A stretch of DNA of 64,000 nucleotides. Origin: Winogradskya consettensis. GTDB taxonomy: Bacteria; Actinomycetota; Actinomycetes; Mycobacteriales; Micromonosporaceae. The translations under genes were made by a program, and so were the position numbers. The stretch lies in assembly GCF_018332715.1 (NCBI RefSeq), contig NZ_BOQP01000007.1, positions 176,587 to 240,586 on the forward strand, written 5' to 3'. The notes below the pieces were generated by a model. The model did not search any database and was not told the DNA's origin. It saw only the letters and a list, made by a program, of their open reading frames with translations. Shown here one piece after another: positions 44,843-53,700 of the stretch. Position 1 is the stretch's first letter. Each line of letters opens with the position of its first letter.

Positions 44843-47800
44843 GCGGGGACTCCCTGCGGCGAGCCGGCCGTGACCAGGCCGGTCTGGATCAGTTTCACCG
44901 AGCGGCGGGTGACGAGCTGGGCCCGCCCGGGTGGCAGCTTGCGCGGGGCGGCCTCACCGAGGAAACGGCCCTCTTCCTTCGGGTACGACAGCAGCAGCCC
45001 GGGATTGCCGAGTTCCCAGATCCGGCGCAGAACCGGGTCCATCATGGCCCGCATGCTGCCGGACGTGCTGCGGGCGATCACCAGGTGCAGCCCGATGTGG
45101 GCGCCCTGGGCCAGCAGCGGCAGAAGCGGTTCGAGCACCGAGCCCGCGCCCATGCCGCCCTTGCCGAGCAGTTCGTAGTCGTCGACCACGACGAACAGTT
45201 CGGGGCCGGTCCACCAGTCGCGCCGGCGCAGCTGGTCGGCGCCGACCTCCTGCCCGGGCAGCCGCGGGTTCATGGAGATGGCGGCCTGCTGGGCGAGCTT
45301 GTGCATGTCGTCGGCGGTGATCGCGTATCCGGCGCGGTACCGGGCGGGTATGACCGCGTCGAGGTCGCGGCGGGAGTCGCCGACCACGACCTTCACCTCA
45401 CCGGGGGCGTACCGGTCGGTGATCGCCTTGAGGACCAGGCGCAGGACGTTGGTCTTACCGGTCTCGTTGTCGCCCATGACGAACAGGTGCGGGCTGGTCA
45501 GGAAGTCGTGCCAGACCGGGCTGAGCCGCTGCTCGTCGTGGCCGAGGCAGACCTGGAAGCCGTCGCGGGCGGCGGGCAGGTCCGCGGCCGGCAGGTGGGT
45601 CGGCAGCAGCCGGACCGGCGGGGCTGCCGGGCCGGACCAGAACGTGCGGATCTCGTCGATCAGTGCCCGGGTGGCCTCGCCGAGGTCGTCCGTGCCGGTC
45701 CGCCCGTCGAGCCGGGGCAGGCCGGCCAGGAAGTGCAGGCCGGCGCCGGTCATGCCGCGGCCGGGCCGGTTCGGGACGAGCGCCGCCTTGCGCGAGCCGA
45801 CCTCGGATTCCATGGTGTCGCCGAGGCGCAGCTCGAACTTGGTGCCGAGCAGGTCGCGCAGCCAGGTGCGGATCTCCGACCAGCGGGTGGCGGTGACGAC
45901 CACGTGCACGCCGAACGACAGGCCGCGCGACGCCAGCTCGTTGACCCTGGTCTCCAGTTCGCCGAAGTCCGACTTCATCGTGAACCAGCCGTCGATCAGC
46001 AGGAAGACGTGGCCGTACAGGTCGGTGATCTCCCCGCGGGCGCGGGCGCCCAGATAGGCGCCGATCGAGTCGAAGCCGTGCTCGGCGAAGAGCATCTCCC
46101 GGCGTTCGAGGAGCTGCCGGAGCTCCTCGACGGTCCGTACCACCCGGTCGCGTTCCATCCGCGACGAGATCGATCCGACGTGCGGCAGCCCGGCCAGTGC
46201 GGAGATGCCACCCCCGCCGAAGTCCAGGCCGTAGAACTGGACCTGCTCCGGGGTGTGGGTCAGAGCGAGGGCGAGCACGAGGGTACGCAGCAACGTCGAT
46301 TTCCCGCTCTGCGGTGCCCCGGCGATCCCTACGTGCCCGTCGGCGCCGCTCAGGTCCGCGCGCAGCAGTTCGCGTACCTGGTCGTACGGGCGGTCGACGA
46401 TGCCGACCGGCACCCGCAGCCGGCCGCGCAGCGTGGCGTTGTCCACGGTCATGCCCAGCTGGGGATGGGGCACGACGCTGGGCAGCAGCTCGTCCAGGCC
46501 GGACGGCGCGGACAGCGGCGGCAGCCACACCTGCCGGGCGGGCGGTCCCGCACCGGCGAGCCGGTCGATGAGCACCTCCATCAGCCGGGCCTGGGCCGGC
46601 TCGGGGGCCGGCCCGTCGACGCTCTCCGGCACCTCGATCGGCTCGGCGGGCTCCGGCTCGGGTAGCCGGGCGACGCCGAACGGAACCACCTCGACGCCGA
46701 CGCCCGTCGCGCCGCTGTCCGGCCGATGGCCCGCCGGGCGCTGGTACGGGCCGGACACGTACGCGCTCTTGAACCGCACCAGGTTGCTGATGTCCAGTTT
46801 GAGGTATCCGTTGCCCGGTTCGGACGGCAGTTCGTAGGCGGCACCGGTGCCGATCACCGCACGGGACTCCATCGAGGAGAAGGTGCGCAGGCCGATGCGG
46901 TACGACAGGTGGCCCTCGACCCGGTTGATGCGTCCCTCGTCGAGACGCTGAGAAGCCAGCAGCAGGTGTACGCCCAGGGACCGGCCCAGCCGTCCGATGG
47001 AGACGAAAAGATCCATGAACTCGGCCTTGCTCGACAACAGCTCGGAGAACTCGTCCACGATCAGCAGCAGCACCGGGAACGGCGCCAGCGGGGCACCGGC
47101 GCCGCGGGCTTTCTCGTAGTCGAACAGCGACGCGTACCCACTCGCGCGCAGCAGTTCCTGGCGGCGCGTCATCTCGCCGTTCAGCGCGTCCTGCATCCGG
47201 TCGACCAGGGGTAGCTCGTCGGCGAGGTTCGTGATCACCGCGGAGGTGTGCGGCAACTTCTCCATGCCGATGAACGTCGCGCCGCCCTTGAAATCGACCA
47301 GGACGAGGTTGAGGATCTCCGAGCTGTGGGTCACGGCGAGGGCGCAGACCAGCGTACGCAGCAACTCGCTCTTGCCCGAGCCTGTCGCACCGATCAGCAG
47401 GCCGTGCGGGCCCATGCCGCCCTGCGCCGACTCCTTCAGGTCGAGTTCGACGACCTCGCCGTTGTCGGTCACGCCGATCGGCACGCTGAGCCGGGCGCGC
47501 TGGGTCTGCCGGGGGCGCCAGAGGGCGTTCACGTCGAACGCGTACGCGTCCCGGATGCCCAGCAGCGACGTCAGCTCGAAGTCCGACTCCAGCGAGTCGT
47601 CGACGATCTCCAGATTGCCGCTGGTACGCCGCGGCGCGAGCAGCCGCGCGAGGGTCTCGGCCTCCCGCACGGACAGGTCGTCCCGGGTGGCCCGGCCGGT
47701 GTGGTCGCCGACCGGGAACTCGATGTGGTCCTGCGCCATGCTCAACCGCAGCACCTTGGGCCCGCCGGGCAGGCGCCCGGTGATGTCCAGCAGCACGGTG

Positions 47801-48813
47801 TTGTGCAGGCCGGCACCGAGCAGCCGGGAGCTGTCCGGGATCTCCACCCGGTCGGCCACCACGACCACGAACGGCTCACCGGCGCTGGGCCTGGCCGCCC
47901 GGTCGTGATCACCGCGATCGGTGAACTCGGTCCCGAGCAACGTCAGCAGCTCGTCGTGGTCACGGGCGAACAACCGCAGCGGCCCCGCGGCATCGCCCTG
48001 CGCCGGATGCGCGTTGTGCGGGAGCCACTTGACCCACTCCCACTCGTCCCCGGCGGTGTCCCCGGTCAGGACGGCCACTCGCAGCTCGTCCGGGGCGTGC
48101 AGGGTGACCAGCTGGGCGACCACGGCACGGGCCAGCGCCGTCGCGGGGCCCGCGAGCCCGGCGAACTCGACGCTCGTGAAGCTCCGCAGGCTGATCGCGG
48201 TGGGGACGCCGGGAACCGTCCGGTAGGCCTCGGTGAAGCGCCGCAACGAGATCGACGACAGCGGTTCCAGATCCTCGACCGGCTTCGTCGACGGCGGCAC
48301 GTACCGTACGGCCGAACTGTGCCTGCCGAGCCCGATCCGGACCCGTCCGAAGTCGTCGTGGGCCGGTCGGCGTTCCCACAACCGGTTGCCGTCCACGAAC
48401 GTCCACAGTGTTCGGGGATCGGGGTTGTGCCACAGCACCGCCTGCCGCTGCCGGCCGGCGGCTTCTCGCGCCTTGCCGCGCAGTTGCGCGAGATAGCGCA
48501 GGTAGTCGCGGCGCTCGGAGCGCATCTTGCGCTTGCGCTCACCGGCGGCCCGCCCGATCTGGACCACACCCATGACCAGCATGCCGGCGGCCATCAGACC
48601 GCCGGAGAGGTAGGCGACCGACGACCGGTTGAACGCGCCGTACATCATGATCATGCCGCCCATGCCGAGCCCCATCGGCACCACGGTCAGGAACGACCGC
48701 ATGTCCATCGGAGCCGGCTCGGCCATCACCGGCGGCTCCTGCAACTCGACCTCGCCGGCAGGCTCTTCCGGACCCTCGGCGCGAGGCGGGCGCTTGACGA
48801 TGACCGTGCTCAT
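44839..48813 (-). CDS. eccC: Type VII secretion FtsK/SpoIIIE-type ATPase EccC (fused EccCa-EccCb)
   Basis: 1324 residues. Two membrane helices near 50-90 (VVPMGLGMGGMIMMYGAF and AYLSGGLMAAGMLVMGVV), a DUF domain with WERRP, then three ATPase modules: GATGSGKSE (Lys481) with VDEFSELL, GAPQSGKST (Lys838) with FLLIDGWF, and GDNETGKTN (Lys1120) with FVVVDDYEL. EccC is the motor that recognises WXG100 substrates through the third ATPase domain. All three Walker A lysines are present. The start and stop both overlap neighbours as ATGA, so expression is stoichiometrically coupled. Confidence 0.97.
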   Translation of the reverse strand: MSTVIVKRPPRAEGPEEPAGEVELQEPPVMAEPAPMDMRSFLTVVPMGLGMGGMIMMYGAFNRSSVAYLSGGLMAAGMLVMGVVQIGRAAGERKRKMRSERRDYLRYLAQLRGKAREAAGRQRQAVLWHNPDPRTLWTFVDGNRLWERRPAHDDFGRVRIGLGRHSSAVRYVPPSTKPVEDLEPLSSISLRRFTEAYRTVPGVPTAISLRSFTSVEFAGLAGPATALARAVVAQLVTLHAPDELRVAVLTGDTAGDEWEWVKWLPHNAHPAQGDAAGPLRLFARDHDELLTLLGTEFTDRGDHDRAARPSAGEPFVVVVADRVEIPDSSRLLGAGLHNTVLLDITGRLPGGPKVLRLSMAQDHIEFPVGDHTGRATRDDLSVREAETLARLLAPRRTSGNLEIVDDSLESDFELTSLLGIRDAYAFDVNALWRPRQTQRARLSVPIGVTDNGEVVELDLKESAQGGMGPHGLLIGATGSGKSELLRTLVCALAVTHSSEILNLVLVDFKGGATFIGMEKLPHTSAVITNLADELPLVDRMQDALNGEMTRRQELLRASGYASLFDYEKARGAGAPLAPFPVLLLIVDEFSELLSSKAEFMDLFVSIGRLGRSLGVHLLLASQRLDEGRINRVEGHLSYRIGLRTFSSMESRAVIGTGAAYELPSEPGNGYLKLDISNLVRFKSAYVSGPYQRPAGHRPDSGATGVGVEVVPFGVARLPEPEPAEPIEVPESVDGPAPEPAQARLMEVLIDRLAGAGPPARQVWLPPLSAPSGLDELLPSVVPHPQLGMTVDNATLRGRLRVPVGIVDRPYDQVRELLRADLSGADGHVGIAGAPQSGKSTLLRTLVLALALTHTPEQVQFYGLDFGGGGISALAGLPHVGSISSRMERDRVVRTVEELRQLLERREMLFAEHGFDSIGAYLGARARGEITDLYGHVFLLIDGWFTMKSDFGELETRVNELASRGLSFGVHVVVTATRWSEIRTWLRDLLGTKFELRLGDTMESEVGSRKAALVPNRPGRGMTGAGLHFLAGLPRLDGRTGTDDLGEATRALIDEIRTFWSGPAAPPVRLLPTHLPAADLPAARDGFQVCLGHDEQRLSPVWHDFLTSPHLFVMGDNETGKTNVLRLVLKAITDRYAPGEVKVVVGDSRRDLDAVIPARYRAGYAITADDMHKLAQQAAISMNPRLPGQEVGADQLRRRDWWTGPELFVVVDDYELLGKGGMGAGSVLEPLLPLLAQGAHIGLHLVIARSTSGSMRAMMDPVLRRIWELGNPGLLLSYPKEEGRFLGEAAPRKLPPGRAQLVTRRSVKLIQTGLVTAGSPQGVPA

Positions 48814-51800
48814 CCGATGACCCCGGGTTCTTCACGGTCGCCTGCCCAGGCAAGCCGATCCTGCGTCAGCAGATCCGCCGCACGACGCTCCGCCGGCGGC
48901 TCCTCGTCCTCGTCGGGCTCGTTCCCGGGTTCGTCTGTCATGCCTTCCTCGGCCCAGTACGCCGCGAGCTCCTCGTCGCTCAACGTGTCGGCGCTCACCG
49001 CGTACACCTGCGGGGTCTCCTCCACCTCCCCGGAGATCACCGCGGCCGGGTCGATCCGCCGGGGACGCCAGGCAGCCAGCTCAGTACGCTCGCCCGGGAC
49101 CGGCCCTTGCGCCGGCCGTTCGAGGTCGTCCGTCGCCCAGTACAGCTCGCCGTCGTCCCACGAGTCCGGATCGTCGTCGCCATCCCCGTCGGCGACGACC
49201 GCTACGAAGTCGTCGTCGTCCGGGCCGTCCCCGTCGTCATCGGATGGTCCCGGGCTGTTTCCTTCGGCGGGCTTGGTCTCGCGGTCACCCTTCCGCGGGG
49301 ACGTCACGCCCTGCGGCGACGTCATCCCGGTCGGGGCCGGTGCTGCGGGCGGGGCCGGTGCTGCGGGCGGCGGCAACAGGAACGCTGCGATCGGCAGAAC
49401 CCCGTGATCGTCACGGTGTGCGGTGTCGGCGTCGGCGCTGTGCGGAGGTGCGGTCTGTCCGCTCGAGGAAGCCTGACCTGGCTGCGCGGCCGGGCTTGCC
49501 TGCGCGGCCGGTGTGGCTGAGGGCGAAGTCTGGGGCGTGGGAGCGGGTGCCTGAACAGGCGCCGGGGCAGCGGCGACTGGTGGCGTCATCGGTGGGACCG
49601 GCAGGACGCCCCGGTTGAGCCACAGCTCGTCGTCGGCCGATGTCGTGCGTCCATCCCGATCGGCCGTGCCCGGTGCAGGTTCCGCACCGGATGGCGACGG
49701 GGTGGTCTCCATGCTGCTCGGGGCCGGGGCCGGGGCCGGGGCCGGGGCCGGGGCCGGGGCCGGGGCCGGGGCCGGGGTTGGGGCCGGGGCCGGGGTTGGG
49801 GCCGGGGTTGCGGGCGTGGGCTCCGCTCCGGCCGGCGCGTGCGGCGTGGCCTCGGGGGCGGCGGGTGACTCCCACGGCTCGGCGCCAGCTCTCACCAGGC
49901 CTGATGCCTCCGAGCGCGCCGGGCCGGCACCCGCAGCCGCCGCCGCAGGTGGAGACATCGGCGGCATCTGCTGACCGGGCTGAGCGCCGGCGGGCGCGTC
50001 CGGCGCACCACCGGTGACCTCGCCCTCCTGCCACGGCGTCGTGCCCGCGCTGACGAGACCCGAGGCGTCCGAACGCTCCGGGCCCGCGCTCGTTCCGGCG
50101 GGCGGCGACATCGGGGACATCGGTGGCATCTGCTGACCGGGCTGAGCGCCGGCGGGTGCGTCCGGTACGCCACCGGCGACCTCGCCCTCCTGCCACGGCG
50201 CCGTGCCTGCGCTGACGAGACCCGAGGCGTCCGAACGCTCCGGGCCCGCGCTTGTACCCGCGGGCGGCGACATCGGCGACATCGGTGGCATCTGACTGCC
50301 CGGTGCAGCACCGCCGGGTGCGTCCGGCGCACCGCCGGGGACCTCGACGTCCTCCCACGGCGTCACACCCGCGTTCACCAGACCCGAAGCATCCGAACGT
50401 TCGGGGCCGGTGCTCGTACCGGCCGGAGGGGACATCGGCGACGCCGGCGGCAGTCCCGCGCCGGAGCCGGCCGACGACCCGGAGTTCAGGCCGGCCGGCA
50501 TCGACCCGCCGAGCGAGACACCACGGGGCACGGAAGCCGGCGGCAGGGTGACGCCACCCACGGGCTTGGGCACGGTCGAGCCTGACGACCCGCCCACACC
50601 GGTGGACGGTTTTGGCACGGAGGACGTGGGTCCCGAGCCCGTCGCGCTGCCCGGCGGCTTCGGCACGGACACCGTGGGCACCGGCGGCAGGGGCGTCGAA
50701 CCCGAGCCGGTCCCCGTCCCGGTCCCCGTGCCGCTTCCGGTCCCCGTTCCGGTGCCGAAGCCCGGGAGCCCGCTTCCCGCACCCGGCAGTGGTATTGCGA
50801 AGACGGGCGGCTTCACGCTGCCCGTGCCGCCCGGTGAGGTCGAGCCACCTCCACCTCCACCGCTGCTACCGCCACCGAGTTCCGGGACCTCGACGTCCGG
50901 GACGTCCGGGACGGCGCTACCTCCACCGCCACCTCCGCCGCCGGCTGAGCCGGTCTTCGGTGGGGTCGACACGCCGCCGGTCGGGGCCTTCAGCTCCGGG
51001 GTCGGCGTGTTCGCGCCCGGGGTCGGCGTACCGCCTCCGCCCGGAGTGGGTGTCTTGACATCGGGGGTCGGCACGTTCGTACCGCCGCCCGGCCCGTCCG
51101 GGGACCCGGGGTTCTCCGGGGTCTCCGGGGTGGACGTCACCGGTTTCGGCACCTCGGGCTCGGTGATCACCAGCTCGTACGTCGGCACGAGCTGGTCCAT
51201 CACGCTGCGCAACGTGTCGGTCAGGGCCTGCGCGACCTCTTTGTCGTTGTTGATGTAGATCACGCCGCCCCGGACCGGCACATGCCGGTTCGCCACGGCC
51301 CAGTTGCCGTAGTAGGTGACGTACTCCGCGGCCATTCGCCGGGCCCAGTCGAGATTGTTCGCCAGCGTGTAGAGCTGGGTCGGGTACGAGCTACCCACCC
51401 CGGAGTTGCCGCCGTTGTTGGCCGTGACGTGGGCGTCGATGTGGTTGTGCAGGTCGGTCATCTTGTCGCGGAACGCGATCGCCGCCGACCCCTGCCAGGA
51501 CCCGTCCTCCCCGGCGAGCGCCTCGGTCCACCCGTTCAGGTCGTCCCGGATACCGATCAGGGTGTTCTGAATGGTCCCGTACCAGTCGCCGGCCACCTTG
51601 AGCGAGTTCGGGTCGACGTTGGCGGCACCCCGTGCGGCAGCGGCGGCGTCCCCGTTGTTCCCCGTACTGACCGATCCCCAGAGATGACGGTAGATCTCCT
51701 CCCACGACATGCTGCCGTAGTCGTTGCCCTTCCCGGCCGCGCTCGTGTCACCGCCCGGGGAGGTGGTGTGACGCCCGCCGGCATCGATGATCTCGTTGGG

Positions 51801-51827
51801 GCCGGGAGTCGGTTCGGGGTCGCCCAT
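48810..51827 (-). CDS. Large Pro/Gly-rich T7SS substrate with WXG-like N-terminus
   Basis: 1005 residues. Residues about 35-220 are helical and contain MSWEEIYRHLWG, VAGDWYGTIQNTLIGIRDDL and EDGSWQGSAAIAFRDK, a WxG hairpin within a PPE/WXG-type secretion domain. Residues about 235-860 are low complexity: PTPG and GTGTGSG runs, four 54-residue repeats (SPPAGTSAGPERSDASGLV...PW...PDAP) and a PAPAPA tract. The C-terminus (about 890-1005) is acidic with EDDDFVAVV, ELYWATDDLE and DEELAAYWAEEG. The gene sits between the Esx genes and eccC, ATGA-coupled to eccC. Probably secreted or wall-spanning; the function is unknown. Confidence 0.75.
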   Translation of the reverse strand: MGDPEPTPGPNEIIDAGGRHTTSPGGDTSAAGKGNDYGSMSWEEIYRHLWGSVSTGNNGDAAAAARGAANVDPNSLKVAGDWYGTIQNTLIGIRDDLNGWTEALAGEDGSWQGSAAIAFRDKMTDLHNHIDAHVTANNGGNSGVGSSYPTQLYTLANNLDWARRMAAEYVTYYGNWAVANRHVPVRGGVIYINNDKEVAQALTDTLRSVMDQLVPTYELVITEPEVPKPVTSTPETPENPGSPDGPGGGTNVPTPDVKTPTPGGGGTPTPGANTPTPELKAPTGGVSTPPKTGSAGGGGGGGGSAVPDVPDVEVPELGGGSSGGGGGGSTSPGGTGSVKPPVFAIPLPGAGSGLPGFGTGTGTGSGTGTGTGTGSGSTPLPPVPTVSVPKPPGSATGSGPTSSVPKPSTGVGGSSGSTVPKPVGGVTLPPASVPRGVSLGGSMPAGLNSGSSAGSGAGLPPASPMSPPAGTSTGPERSDASGLVNAGVTPWEDVEVPGGAPDAPGGAAPGSQMPPMSPMSPPAGTSAGPERSDASGLVSAGTAPWQEGEVAGGVPDAPAGAQPGQQMPPMSPMSPPAGTSAGPERSDASGLVSAGTTPWQEGEVTGGAPDAPAGAQPGQQMPPMSPPAAAAAGAGPARSEASGLVRAGAEPWESPAAPEATPHAPAGAEPTPATPAPTPAPAPTPAPAPAPAPAPAPAPAPAPSSMETTPSPSGAEPAPGTADRDGRTTSADDELWLNRGVLPVPPMTPPVAAAPAPVQAPAPTPQTSPSATPAAQASPAAQPGQASSSGQTAPPHSADADTAHRDDHGVLPIAAFLLPPPAAPAPPAAPAPTGMTSPQGVTSPRKGDRETKPAEGNSPGPSDDDGDGPDDDDFVAVVADGDGDDDPDSWDDGELYWATDDLERPAQGPVPGERTELAAWRPRRIDPAAVISGEVEETPQVYAVSADTLSDEELAAYWAEEGMTDEPGNEPDEDEEPPAERRAADLLTQDRLAWAGDREEPGVIG
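49720..49809. repeat. GGGGCC hexanucleotide array (15 units)
   Basis: Nine perfect GGGGCC units (49720-49773), then GGGGTT, two GGGGCC, GGGGTT, GGGGCC and GGGGTT, 90 bases in all. Read leftward it encodes alternating Pro-Ala (with Pro-Thr where GGGGTT occurs). The + strand is the G-rich template strand and can form G-quadruplexes. Confidence 0.95.
49826..50448 (-). repeat. 162-bp tandem repeats (about four copies)
   Basis: The motif GGCATCTG recurs at 49963, 50125 and 50287, exactly 162 bases apart. Flanking partial copies extend to about 49826 and 50448. Each copy encodes 54 residues with GPERSDASGLV and an acidic PW segment. The two middle copies are almost identical. Confidence 0.9.
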
Positions 51828-51875
51828 GATGACACTGCGCTCTCAGGAATCGGCTTGCGTACGGGTGGACTCAGA

Positions 51876-52466
51876 TCACTTGCCCGCGGACGGGCTGTCG
51901 TCGCTCAAACCTTCGATGCGCCCGAAACTGCCGGCGAACTCGTTGCTGATGTCCTCGGCGGTGACCTTGTTGGCATCCTCGGTCGCCTCGTACTTCAGGA
52001 TCACCGCGTTCATATCGGTCTGGACGCTCGTGAACGATTCGGCGACGTCCTTGAGGAAGCTCAAGGTGGACGGTGTCAGCCCACCGTCACCTTCCACCGC
52101 GTTGTAGATGACCGCGCCGTTGTAGAAGGTTCCCGGTTTGATCACACCCGCCGCACTGAATCCTTTGTGGACCTCCGCGACATAGCTACGGAACTCGTCC
52201 ATCCGGGTCGCATAGGCCCGCAGGTCGGCGATGTTGACCGCGACGTGGTCGCCCTCTTTCGCCGACGACAGCTCCGGCCGCCGCGAATGCTGCCAGGGCG
52301 TCGGGCTGGCCCAGTACGGCCCGCCCGTACCCACGGGGGTCATCTTGTCCGGACCGCCGGGATCCTGGGCGCCCGGGATGCCGACGTCGGAGTCGGGCTT
52401 CGGGCCACGGGCCTCGGCGTCGTTCTCCGCCTGCTGCCTGTTCGCAGCGCCATCGATGCCGGCCAT
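51876..52466 (-). CDS. T7SS-associated helical protein (Esp-like)
   Basis: 196 residues, no signal. The N-terminal 60 residues are polar and Pro/Gly-rich (QQAENDAEARGPKPDSD). From about 70 on, helices dominate (DLRAYATRMDEFRSYVAEVHKGF and STLSFLKDVAESFTSVQTDMNAVILKYEAT), the length and pattern of ESX-secreted accessory proteins. It starts one base after the WXG100 gene stops, so it is translationally coupled. No named family; placement suggests a co-secreted partner. Confidence 0.7.
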   Translation of the reverse strand: MAGIDGAANRQQAENDAEARGPKPDSDVGIPGAQDPGGPDKMTPVGTGGPYWASPTPWQHSRRPELSSAKEGDHVAVNIADLRAYATRMDEFRSYVAEVHKGFSAAGVIKPGTFYNGAVIYNAVEGDGGLTPSTLSFLKDVAESFTSVQTDMNAVILKYEATEDANKVTAEDISNEFAGSFGRIEGLSDDSPSAGK

Positions 52467-52467
52467 G

Positions 52468-52755
52468 CTACTTCTGCCAGACGCCGCGAGCGATCGACTC
52501 GGCGTTGATATAACCCTCGGTGATGTTCGTCAGCGCCGTCTGCGCGTTCGTGAATGCCTGCGCCATCTGCTGTGCGGCGCTGTTCCATTCGGTCTTGGCG
52601 GCCTGGTACTCCACCTGGGCATCACCGGTCCATTCGGCCAGCTGGGCATTGCAGTAGGTTTCCAGCTCGGACAGTTCACCGGTGATATTCGTGTTGATGG
52701 TCAGCATCTCGTGAAGCGTCTGCTGGGCAACCGCGAAATTGAACGTGTACGACAT
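52468..52755 (-). CDS. WXG100 family protein (ESAT-6-like)
   Basis: 95 residues, a helix-turn-helix hairpin with the defining WTG at the turn (AEWTGDAQVEYQAAKTEW), no signal peptide, and a C-terminal tail with YxxxE-like spacing (GYINAE), the T7SS export signal. It should pair with the WXG100 protein 33 bases upstream and be exported as a heterodimer by EccC. Confidence 0.95.
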   Translation of the reverse strand: MSYTFNFAVAQQTLHEMLTINTNITGELSELETYCNAQLAEWTGDAQVEYQAAKTEWNSAAQQMAQAFTNAQTALTNITEGYINAESIARGVWQK

Positions 52756-52788
52756 CGGATCGTTCCTTTCGACAGAGCGGGCCGGGTG

Positions 52789-53109
52789 CTAGGAAAGGTC
52801 CAGACCCCCGCCGAAGTCTCCGGCGATCTGGCTGGCTTCCTCTTCCTGCTGGGTGTAGAGCTTGACGTTGACGCCCATCGACTCGGAGAGCCCGATCAGC
52901 GCGTTGATGACCCGCTGGAAGCCCGCCTCCCACGAGTCCATCGCCGTGTTGAACCTGGTCGAAGCATCGCCCGTCCAGGATGTCTGCAGCGCCGCCATCT
53001 CCTGGTTCACGGTGCGGAGCTGGTTGATGTAAGACTCGACGGTTCCGTCCAGCTTGGTCGCCGCAGCGTGCATGCCCGGCGTTGTGGTGCTGACCGAATT
53101 GGCAGCCAT
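52789..53109 (-). CDS. WXG100 family protein (CFP-10-like)
   Basis: 106 residues from ATG 53109 (GAGGAGG upstream; an upstream in-frame extension to 53202 has no ribosome site and lies in the promoter). Hairpin turn TSWTGDASTRFNTAMDSWEAGF carries the WxG motif. The C-terminal tail has QQEEEASQIAGDF, and the YTQQE motif fits the YxxxD/E export signal. It is the first gene of the 17.5 kb leftward secretion operon. Confidence 0.95.
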   Translation of the reverse strand: MAANSVSTTTPGMHAAATKLDGTVESYINQLRTVNQEMAALQTSWTGDASTRFNTAMDSWEAGFQRVINALIGLSESMGVNVKLYTQQEEEASQIAGDFGGGLDLS

Positions 53110-53282
53110 AAACGTCCTCCTCGACTCGTTGCAGCAGTTCGCCATCCTCCGGGAACGCACTTCATTTGCTCTTGACGGCGTCTTGATCGCGCGAGTCCGC
53201 AAAGAAGTAAGAAAGAATCAAGTGGGGCGTCGTAGCGTGGCCCGCTGATCCGCACGCCTGCTACGGAAAGCACGGTGACCCC
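53110..53282. promoter_or_regulatory. Divergent control region between secretion operon and effector operon
   Basis: 173 bases that must hold promoters for both operons. A pair CTTGAT / ATCAAG (about 53181 and 53217) forms an inverted repeat around an A-rich stretch (AAAGAAGTAAGAAAG), unusually AT-rich for this genome. I cannot assign -10 boxes with confidence. Confidence 0.4.
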
Positions 53283-53699
53283 ATGAGCACCGGACAGGAC
53301 CGCCTCCTCGAGAACCTGTTCGAGGAGTACCAGCAGCAACGCAGCAAGCTCACCGACCTGCACCGGCAGATGCGGGAGATCTCGGCGACCGCGGTGTCCC
53401 CCCGCCACGAGGTGTCGGTGACGGCCAGTCACACCGAGGGCGTGACCGACATCCGGTTCACCGGCAGCGGCTACCGCCGGCTCGCGCCCCAGGAGCTCTC
53501 CGACCTCGTGATGGCCACGGTGCGCGAAGCCCGGGACAAGGCCCGCGACGAGGCCGCGACGGTCATCGCCCCGGTGCTGCCCGAGGGCATGAACGCCCGG
53601 GACCTCGTCTCCGGCCGGATCGGCGCCGACCAGCTGATGCCCGCCGACGGTCCCCGCCTGCCGACGGTCGTCCGCGAACACCTCGAACGGAAGGCCTGA
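53283..53699 (+). CDS. YbaB/EbfC family DNA-binding protein
   Basis: 138 residues. The N-terminal helix LLENLFEEYQQQRSKLTDLHRQMREI and the central strands HEVSVTASHTEGVTDIRFTGSGYR, followed by ELSDLVMATVREARDKARDEA, give the YbaB fold, with an extra C-terminal 45 residues. YbaB proteins are dimeric nucleoid-associated proteins; divergent members recur in actinobacterial ESX and toxin loci, where their role is unclear. It is the first gene of the rightward operon that ends in the giant effector, and its stop is one base from the next gene. Confidence 0.85.
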   Translation: MSTGQDRLLENLFEEYQQQRSKLTDLHRQMREISATAVSPRHEVSVTASHTEGVTDIRFTGSGYRRLAPQELSDLVMATVREARDKARDEAATVIAPVLPEGMNARDLVSGRIGADQLMPADGPRLPTVVREHLERKA

Positions 53700-53700
53700 C

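Noticed and set aside
49720..50448. Repeats as a CRISPR array or telomere-like sequence
   Set aside because: Contiguous, in-frame with a coding gene, and without unique spacers.
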